Shown here piece after piece: positions 56,065-64,000 of a stretch of 64,000 bases of DNA. The DNA comes from Meconema thalassinum (Eukaryota > Arthropoda > Insecta > Orthoptera > Tettigoniidae): NCBI GenBank assembly GCA_946902985.2, contig OX336388.2, positions 1,211,890,609-1,211,954,608 on the forward strand, read 5' to 3'. The notes beneath the pieces were generated by a model. It searched no databases. It was not told the origin of the DNA and was given only the letters and a program-made list of their open reading frames with translations. How positions within the stretch are numbered: position 1 is the first letter of the stretch; each line of letters starts with the position of its first letter. Both the position numbers and the translations under genes were made by a program.

Positions 56065-56504
56065 GTACAGTGCTGAACCATATAGTCATACAATACTATT
56101 CCATTACACGTATTAGTGTCATTTAATTATTCTAATCACCTAATACAGTTTGTAACGAGTGGAATAAATAATGGTTGTTATCGAGTGAGTGAGTGAGTGA
56201 CAGTTGCTGCGTGAACAGAGTGTACTTCTGACGACTGACGGGTCATGCAGCGGACAGCACCCAGCAGGATGAGAAAAGCAGACTCTCTCTTCAGCTTCCT
56301 ACTAGATTTTCACAAGGGTCAATTAGTTCTGAGGCAGTTATACCAGTTTTAGTGTATGTACTAGTATGTGTACGATACACATAAGTACACAGCGTGTACA
56401 CAGTGCAGTTAGGGCTTTGATTAGGAACGAGGCGTCTGTAGTAATCGATTAAGGCCAGCAATCTAAATGTTTAAGTGTACGTTTAATGAAAGACTCGTTC
56501 TTTT
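56065..56504. other. No recognised feature; (GAGT)n
   Basis: A (GAGT)n run at about 56183-56201. No gene. Confidence 0.45.
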
Positions 56505-56750
56505 TTGAATTCTGAATTTGTATTTTTCCGTAATTTTTGTTTATTATTATAATTATTACTTTTATTTATTTTTGTTTTAATAATTTTCGGTCTTTTCATA
56601 TTTAGGTGTCCACCACAAAATTTTTAATTCAATACAAAGAGTGTATAGTTAAATCTGTGTTATGAGGGGGAAATGACCTCGCTGTTACGACCCTTAAAAC
56701 TCCAGTAACTAACTAACTAACTAACTAACTAACTGACTAAGTAACTAACG
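56505..56750 (+). mobile_element. Retroelement 3' end with (AACT)n tail
   Basis: ATGACCTCGCTGTTACGACC, CTTAAAACTCCAG and then (TAAC)n (56705-56750) look like the 3' end and microsatellite tail of a SINE or LINE. Nothing coding. Confidence 0.5.
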
Positions 56751-56768
56751 TCTGTGGTTTTGCAATGA

Positions 56769-57249
56769 TGGTTGGTTCCTCAGTTTAGGGGCTGCGACAA
56801 CGTGGTCATGTAGCCCCGTGTACTTTGGGTGTGTGTAGAATCTGTCTGATAACTGGTGTTAATTGTGATGGCAGTATTAGTGTACGTTATCTGTTTTCAA
56901 TTCAAGTAAGGACGGCAGACATTGAATTTTTCAAGTAATTTCTACTTTTGCCGCCGAATGCCACCGTCAACGACTACTAGTGCAGAACTTGGTTACCAGA
57001 TGCCATCGCAGTCGGCTCCTGGCGACGAACGTCGGAACTTAATGGCGTTTGTCAAATGTTTAACCTATAATTTAGCTTCACACAGTTGTAATTAGTGGAA
57101 GGTTCTTTAACATGCCATAAATCTATGACATGGGACCGCCGGCTTTACTTCCCCTCCGAAGCAAGGCATACTGAGAGAGTATTAATGCTCTTAAATAATC
57201 CGACGACTTCGGCCAGGTTTGAACCCGCGATCTTGGGCCTAGAAGCTCG
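56769..57249 (-). mobile_element. SINE with 11-bp TSD, 5'-truncated
   Basis: TTTTGCAATGA flanks it at 56758-56768 and 57250-57260. Low end: the shared tail ('GGTTCCTCAGTTTAGGGGC'). High end: the body with GGGACCGCCGGCTTTACTTC and TTTGAACCCGCGATCTTGGG (B box region), stopping before the A box. This shows 5' truncation during insertion. It gives the empty-site sequence for the MITE at 15051. Confidence 0.93.
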
Positions 57250-57260
57250 TTTTGCAATGA

Positions 57261-58034
57261 GTATGCGTGTGAATTTACCTAAAGTAGAACTGGGGAAACC
57301 AAGTACTGCTATGTCCGGGAGCACTTTTCAAATAGGAGTCTAAACCCATAGGTTACCCCTATACAATGCTGGTTGACACAATGGCTATTAAACAAATATG
57401 CGCTTTTATCATTCACCACCAGTATTCCCGTACAGCATAGCACACTGTACTCCATTTCAGATCTGCAGAAGAATGTGGTCATCGCCTTTAAAATATGACA
57501 CAAAGGAATGAATTTAATTAAGAAGTAAGAATTTAAACAAAATGTAAAGTGGATCTCAGTGGCTTAATTTCAACATATTTCTCTAAAGATATTAAATTCT
57601 TTTCTCAAGAGGCAGAGATCCATAAATCTCCCACCGCGTGGACTTATGTGTGGTTTCCACTCTGAATAGCATTATACTGCGACAGAACCAAATATGTAAA
57701 CAAAAAGGGACGAATGAGCGGACGTATATTTATTACGTAGGGATATGAACTTAATCTTATCTAATTGCTTTCCTCATTGACGATTTATTCTAAATGAATA
57801 CTAATTGCTATTTAATGCACTTAATACACCTTAGTTAATAACAATTAGATTAATATAAATTAATTAATAAAATGCACCTATGCTCCATTACACAAAGAGC
57901 CTTTATTTACGTACAGAACACACTTCGCACACTGTTGACCATATCAAGATAGTATTGCACACGGAAATTTTAAGAAAAAATTGACATGATGAATTCCCAA
58001 GTATTTTTGAAGACAAATTTAGAATAATTTACAG
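57261..58034. other. No recognised feature
   Basis: AT-rich spacer, nothing seen. Confidence 0.45.
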
Positions 58035-58432
58035 GAATATACATTAATAATTAATAATAATGTCATTTGCCCTCGGGTGCCGGGTGCAAGCTTTGTTATT
58101 TGACACCCAAAGGGTAGCTTGCATGTCGAATTTCGTTGTTCCTTGAAGCATTATGAAAGTCAAGGAGGTTAGATATCTCGGCTCCTTGAACACTATAGCG
58201 CTTTCTAGTTGAGATATGAGGAACTTTGTGTTGGCGGAAAATCCCGAGATTAATTTTGCCATTATGAACACGGCCTACTGAATTCAAATGGGTTCTTTGA
58301 CATGCCAACAACGTATGACATGGTGTCGTAATTTTTGCTGCGTTTCAAAAATCTCTTACCACGGCCAGGAGCGAACCTGAAAGCTTGGGGTTAGTAGACC
58401 GACACGTTGACCACTCACCCACCGTGGCAAGC
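58035..58432 (-). mobile_element. tRNA-derived SINE, (AATT)n-like tail
   Basis: Minus-strand head TTGCCACGGTGGGTGAGTGG (A box GGTGGGTGAGTGG) and B box AGGTTCGCTCC. The body passes CATGTCATACGTTGTTGGCA and ends near GACATTATTATTAATTATTA. It is a distinct family, with no other copy seen here. Confidence 0.75.
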
Positions 58433-60644
58433 TAGGGATATACAATAAGAACTATCGAATTATATAATACGCTATGGTGTTGTACCCGTTCGTCCTGGGG
58501 ATGCGATGACCCATCTGCTATTACATCGCATTCCTGGATTTCCAGGACAGAGCGGAGTTAAATGAACACCTAGTCAAATAAGGAATGTGTCGGAAATTCA
58601 GTTGAAATATCTCAAAAGCAGAGGGTAACACGAGATAAAGTATCTCCAGGGTCGTTACGGGTTTAAATTTAATTAAAAAATACAAATATCAATGGGCGCC
58701 ATCAACTGAATCCCTAGCAAACCACATCCTTCCTGGTTAAGCCTTAATTAAGACAAGGAAAGAAAATAGGAAAATCACATCACTATCAGATCACAACTAA
58801 GATAAAAACAAATTTATTCAACTTTGATAGTCAGACAGACATATTAAACACTCATCCTACCTAAGAGCATGGTCGAATGCCAACGTTAAATTGTCATTGT
58901 CCAGAAAATCGAACCATCTCCATTCTACTCAAAGTGTATTTAATCCACATAAACTAGGAAAAATTTCTAAAGTTCTCTTGGGTTCTCAGGATCACCGTAG
59001 CACTATGTCTTTGCGTCACTGACATTCGTGATACCTGAGACCTAATTTCTCTTTAAATTAACATCATGAATGTGGATGTAAAAAAAAATATTATTAATCT
59101 GTCTAAACACACATATTATAATCACATATTTTAAATATCACATAATTTATGGCTTGCATGGCATTATTCAAATGCTGAATATGTTAGTAAAATGCTCCTA
59201 AACATCGAATAATTAATTTACACTATTTACACTGTCATTAATCATTGCTTGTTTTGTGAATCACAGAAAATCCACTATTCATTGGTTATAATTATCATCA
59301 TCATCAAAATTAATTATTTAATTCATCAACACAAGTTGCAATTCTTCAAATCATTCTCAAATAAATTTATTTAAATTCATTTAAAGTTATTAATCATCAG
59401 CTTCTTTAGTTAATTATCACCTTCTAATTCAGTTATTCATCATCTATTCAATCATCTATTAATTTATTTAAATCAGCTTATTTATTCAATCTTTAATTCA
59501 TCCATTTATTTAATGCATTGATCTATTCCAAAATTTAATTTATCCATTTATTTAAATTTTATTCATCTGGTTATTTAGATTTTTATTATTTCATCTAGTC
59601 ATTCTGATTTTTATTTCATTAGGTCAGATCATTAATATGTTTAAATTTCAGATTATTATTTCATTAATTATTATTATCAGAAAATCTTGTATCATCAACA
59701 TTATTTATTTGTTTAATTTCCTAACAAATTGTTTAATATGGTTTATAGAACGTTATCTTACAGTTTTCTCACTTCCAAGTTATATCTCGTATTTAATTAT
59801 CATGCCAAAAACTATTATTGCCTTCACAAATTCACGTTGGATCTCACTATCCACAACTACATTGTATATTTTCACTTTATCAAATATCACATTTGAATAC
59901 CACAATTATTCCACAAACTCCATAAATATTCAGCGCACAGCATGAATCTCAAAAATAATGCTAGACTGGGTTCGACAACCTCATGTCTGCTTCAAAATAC
60001 ATTAGCAATATTGCAACTTCCTCTTGGCAACTTCCACAAAATGCCTATCACAAACTTCACTTAATCACGTTGCATGATCTACAAAAATACATAACTGGCT
60101 TCAAATTATCAACGCACACAATCTCCAATAACTGTAATTAATCTGATCACATCTAGACAACTTCTTAAACAATTAGGAAAAATATTACCTTAATAATCGA
60201 AATCAAATTCAAAATCTGCTTTCAAATAGCATAAATTCTCTTTAAAATTCTCATAATTCACTTCACAGAAAAACACCAATGTGCTATAATCTCTCACATC
60301 GAAATATGCAATACTGATCTGCCTTAAAATAAATCAGACCATTAATGATTCATCTTATAAGATTCAATTACTTTAAATCCTTCTCAAAGGTATCAAATTC
60401 AATCATAAAAATTATCAAAAGCATCAGCTGTATCAGCTGTTAAATTGAAAGTACTCTCAAATGAGTATTGCAACAAAATATTGGATTGGCAAACAAGAAT
60501 TACAAAATGTAACCCTGCTGACATGTATTTTTAATTTATTTAACAAAATTCGACTGATATGTGACTAGTAGTTCCTTGTTTGATCCTCTTACAATCTCAA
60601 GTACACTCGGATGATAAAAATGAGTTCCTCAATGGCAAGTAAGA
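58433..60644. other. AT-rich region without gene
   Basis: Very AT-rich from about 59050, with many ATTTATTTAA-like motifs. The open frame 59637-59945 is composed of low-complexity codons and shows no family features. Confidence 0.5.
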
Positions 60645-60785
60645 TGAGTAACCACCACACGATCGTATAAATACGAAAGGCCTTGCCCCGTCGTCTAACA
60701 TGATAATGCCCTGAACGATGGGTAAAGATGTGTACCACCACGCAATCGTATAAATACGAAAGGCCCCATCTCGTCGTCTCATGAG
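60645..60785. repeat. Two-copy ~78-bp tandem repeat with palindrome
   Basis: CGTATAAATACGAAAGGCC occurs at 60663 and 60747, each preceded by ACCACCAC and followed by a CGTCGTCT. The core CGTATAAATACG is itself a 5-bp stem hairpin. Confidence 0.75.
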
Positions 60786-62828
60786 TGAATGTACCAGATT
60801 GGAATCAACAAGTCTCTAGTTGTCATATAAAAGCGATATTCATTCACTTGAGCGAATAACATCTTAATATCTCCAAACAATCCAATGGAAAAAAATCCCT
60901 ACTGATGAATAATACACACTCGCTAGTATGCAATGAACTGACGAAGTGATTTAAATAATCCAATTGCAGATCACGAGTTCGAAATACTCGTCACAAAAAA
61001 ATAACTATCCAAGAAAAACTATCCTTACTGGAAAATGTCTAAAAGACCAAACATCTGCTTAATAAAGCCAACCAATGGTGAGAATTTCGTATAATGGTGC
61101 CTGCCATATCATATGGTAACGCCATATTCTAGCAATACTCGGAGCAAATAATGTTTAAGCCATGTCTCAATAATTGTATAACTCCTACTAGAAAATATAT
61201 ATACATGTATGCCCAGTGTTCATGAAAATATCATATTAGAAAGTCATAACTCTTACAGTACCTTCTCATATCAGCTCTTATTATATTTCAAAGATCGTCG
61301 ATTATTCTTGTGTGTAATAAATTTCTCAAAAGATCGACGTGAATATCGTATCACCCACGCGATAACGAACGCCTTCATATCCCAAGTGAATCAGCTGTTA
61401 GACCTCCTCTTCTTCAGGAATCGAATCCATCGCTCCGTGGTGCCATCGCGTCTCTGTCTTCGTTTACTCCGACATGATGAACTGCATGTTATCCATAATG
61501 GATACTGTCCAAATCCTTACGTAAAAGTTCATAAAAGCAGCGTACCCCATATTCCTCTTCTATGTTACGCCACTGTCCCATACAATGTTCGGTTTGCTTG
61601 TTATAAGTTCAATCTCCACAGCGGTTAAGTCTCACTTGTAGAAAATAAATTTTATTTATGAGAGTGTATAAGTTTTTGAAACACCCTGTAGCTGTGTTTG
61701 TACTCGGTATTTTATGATAATTCATGAAAAAGAATTCTATTAATGCACGTGCCAATGTTCATAAGTGCATATAATTGTAACAGTTCGTTTGCTTAAAAGC
61801 GTTAATGTTGTTTGGACCCCATGGTCGCTCTACATATTCCGTTATGAAATGCATAGTCGTAATGTAATTTGAATATCTAAGTTCATAATTGCAGTATATT
61901 GTAACTATCTGCCTGCACAGTTCTATTACTGAATACAAGTCCCAACTCAATGTTGTAACTGAATGTTGAAATGAAGTTCAGCTTCGTTAATGTTGCCTGC
62001 ATATAAAAGTCGGAACTAGCCCGCTCGGATCTACTGCATTGTTCCAGAATGAACTATGCTTAAAGCCGGCCTCGCCATGCCGCTTTGCTATACTGTTCTG
62101 CGTTATAAAATGCAGCTCAAAATAAAGTTCTCAAACTCGTATTACAATGCTGTTCTGAACCCCGGCTTTTTCTCCTCCGTACACGGTCCGCACAGCCTGC
62201 CACGTAACCGGTCTTCTCGCCGTCTGCCCGGCGTTGCTCGCCTTGGCTCAATGACCTACTTCCTGCTCTCTGCTTGGTTAAGTAATACTGTCGCCTTCGC
62301 TTTACGTAACAAGTGCTTGTTCACCGCTCGACTTTACCGTACGCTCCGCGCATGTGTACCACTTCAGCTCGCTGGCTGAACTTGACTGATGTCTCTAAAC
62401 TGCATTGACCAGCTCCTACCTGGCGCGGTCACGTGATTCTCTCCCACTTTCTGCTGTCGTGCGTCACAAATATAATCTCGACCACCTTCATCTCGGCTAT
62501 TAAGTTATACAATAACTTAAGGGATTATCTGTCTTTCTTCAAGTTATTATCATATATAATGCTTGTTATTTCTTCTCTTCTGAGATTATTAAATATGCTG
62601 TTCCATAAAGATCTTAATAAAACTGCAATATTCCTCCCATAATTCCATCTACTTGACTGGCAGTGCCTTCTTGATCCTTGGCCTTCTACGTCATTTTCTA
62701 ACATTCTCCTCTACTCGATGTGAGCGCTATCTTTACAACTTTTCCCATAAATCTCAACTACGGCTTAATGTCAGCTGGCGTAGCCGATAGCCTCAACTGG
62801 GTATCGGGTACAGTGTATATTTCACAAA
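60786..62828. other. No firm feature; ORFs of unknown status
   Basis: The open frame 61209-61628 (139 codons, +) and 62056-62379 (107 codons, +) match nothing I know. An ATATAAAAG motif stands at 62001 and AATAAA at about 62118, but they do not frame a gene I can support. Confidence 0.35.
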
Positions 62829-63100
62829 ACTCAAGCTCTTAAACCAGAGGGAGTTAGAAGGTGTGGTTTGTACCAAAATATTCCAAATCGTCTCAATAGT
62901 ACAGGGAAAATCTTGCATTTATTGAAAAGTCAACGGAAACATATTTATTTGTTTATAAAGTGCTTTAAACAAATAAACAACACGATAGCCTCTGGGAGAG
63001 CTGTGTCGCGTATAGCCCGCATAGCACTAGGGCCGGGCGGGTAGTCTGTACACATGGGGCGCACAAACCCCCTTTTGTGAGAGTTCTCGCACGGGTCCGC
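62829..63100 (-). repeat. Dispersed repeat (inverted copy of 50941)
   Basis: Inverted match to 50941-51240 (CCAAATCGTCTCAATAGTAC, GGGAAAATCTTGCA, TGAAAAGTCAACGGAAA, GTAGTCTGTACACATGGGGC). Confidence 0.75.
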
Positions 63101-63123
63101 TAGTCTATACATAGGCCTAATTC

Positions 63124-64000
63124 ATTAGCCTACTTTCGATTTTTGCAAAAAATGAAAGTAGATTTATGAGATCACTACAGGGCCAAAAAATGTGTGTCTC
63201 TATGTGTGTGTATGTGTGTGTGTGTGTGAGTCTCTGTGTGTGTGTGTGTGTAAGTGTGTGTACACTGAATGTCTGTCCCCCCCTATCAATTCGAACACGG
63301 TGAAACCGAATTGAACGAAATTTGGTACAGAGGTAGAAGAAGCAAAGGGCACCTCAGTGTCATGTTTTATATCGCCGCCATCTTTACCAAAACTGAATGG
63401 CGGCCACTCAAATGGTCAAAACGTAAAATCAAATAACGACTAACCAAATCATCCGATATCTACCAAATTTGGTAACAAGATACCTTCGTATAGGACGCAT
63501 CTTGTGACCAAACTACAAGGTCATCCGCCATACCATTTCAGTATGGCGGCCATGCGAATTATGCAAACTTTATAATCCATATCATGGGACCCACCAGTTC
63601 CGATTATCGAGCCGAGAATCGTTTTAACTGTTCTAAAGGAAGAGGCACGTTCGAAATTAAAAGTTTATTTTGTAATACTATAGTGCAGACGTGATTTTTA
63701 AAAGCTGAGTCGTCTCGGTTATTTGACAAGATGGCAGCGGATATCATGTGCCTGACTTATATTTCACTAATTTGAGTATTGCATCCAATATAGCGTACTG
63801 ATACAAAATTAATAAACTTTGTATGAAATGCTTTATATATAAATAATATACTCCACTGATGAAATCGTTTAGTATAAATCATTATTTGCTAACAAGTTCT
63901 ATATAAGACATTTTATATAGAACGATGCTCGTTGGCACAATTGGCTCAGTGGTAAAGCGTTGGCCTATAGCTCATATGCCTATAGTTCAAACCCCATCAG
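63124..64000 (+). repeat. Composite dispersed repeat, second copy
   Basis: Same order as 37436-38275: ATTAGCCTACTTTCG start, (TG)n at about 63190-63255, CCCCCCTATCAATTCGAAC, CGCCGCCATCTTTACC and GCTGAGTCGTCTCGG. It ends in the tRNA-like module (63933-64000: GGCTCAGTGGTAAAGCGTTGG, then AGTTCAAACCCC), which runs to the window end. A relative lies inverted at 62-800. Confidence 0.8.

Noticed and set aside
61209..61628. 139-codon plus-strand ORF
   Set aside because: No recognisable motif and no second copy for comparison. Kept only as an unassigned frame.
61990..62130. LTR with TATA box and AATAAA
   Set aside because: No second LTR, no gag/pol, no target duplication found.
63933..64000. tRNA gene
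   Set aside because: A and B box-like motifs are present but it belongs to a dispersed repeat also found at 38200 and lacks a convincing cloverleaf.

Overview
This 64-kb window looks like intergenic DNA from a large, repeat-rich insect genome. It holds tRNA-derived SINEs with internal pol III A and B boxes, non-LTR retrotransposons of the endonuclease plus reverse-transcriptase type, Tc1/mariner, mariner, pogo/Tigger, hAT and piggyBac elements, a Helitron and many microsatellites. A hemimetabolous insect such as an orthopteroid would fit, but that is inference. I see no convincing host gene and no rRNA or functional tRNA gene. Every protein signal I recognise comes from a mobile element, except one pair of small related ORFs.

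Layout. 1-3076: the tail of a Tc1-type transposon, a dispersed repeat, three SINEs and a dead LINE with a (GAT)n tail. 3907-5078: a foldback element with a second nested inverted repeat. 6400-7326: two back-to-back LINE 3' ends with (AAT)n tails. 8180-9399: a mariner-derived non-autonomous element beside a foldback MITE with 245-bp arms. 10.9-12.2 kb: a SINE and two LINE relics. 12489-13422: a deleted hAT element with an 8-bp target duplication. 14-15.5 kb: two SINEs, one split by a MITE. 16236-19770: a near full-length RTE-like LINE on the minus strand. 21.1-23.1 kb: diverged ~290-bp tandem repeats and a small conserved ORF. 23.7-26.75 kb: two related Tigger copies. 27.2-32.5 kb: a 4.7-kb non-autonomous Helitron filled with a satellite-like higher-order repeat and sitting inside a foldback repeat. 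35.6-37.3 kb: a truncated LINE with a (AAC)n tail and a piggyBac MITE. 37.4-40.2 kb: a composite repeat with a tRNA-like module, then the second copy of the small conserved ORF, split by a SINE. 40-54 kb: SINEs, LINE relics, a 2.1-kb inverted repeat with nested retroelements and a 64-bp minisatellite. 54598-56062: a complete Tc1-type transposon with an intact transposase. 56.5-64 kb: SINEs, AT-rich sequence and second copies of two dispersed repeats.

Most original signal. The proteins encoded at 22734-22991 (+) and 39206-39439 (-) are about 55% identical over 65 residues. In their most conserved block, 8 of 12 codons differ and all 8 differences are synonymous. That means the sequence was kept by selection as protein. 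The minus-strand copy continues as a 141-codon open frame once the SINE and one copy of its 10-bp target duplication are set aside. The residue pattern (Trp, a His-His pair, then a CxCxxC...C cluster) resembles my impression of the Ac81-like family of nuclear arthropod DNA viruses. I cannot confirm that without a profile search.

The other elements do not work together as a pathway. Their relations are insertion, nesting and parasitism: SINEs share 3' tails, non-autonomous DNA elements carry the ends of transposases made elsewhere, and LINEs of one family lie between (AAT)n runs.
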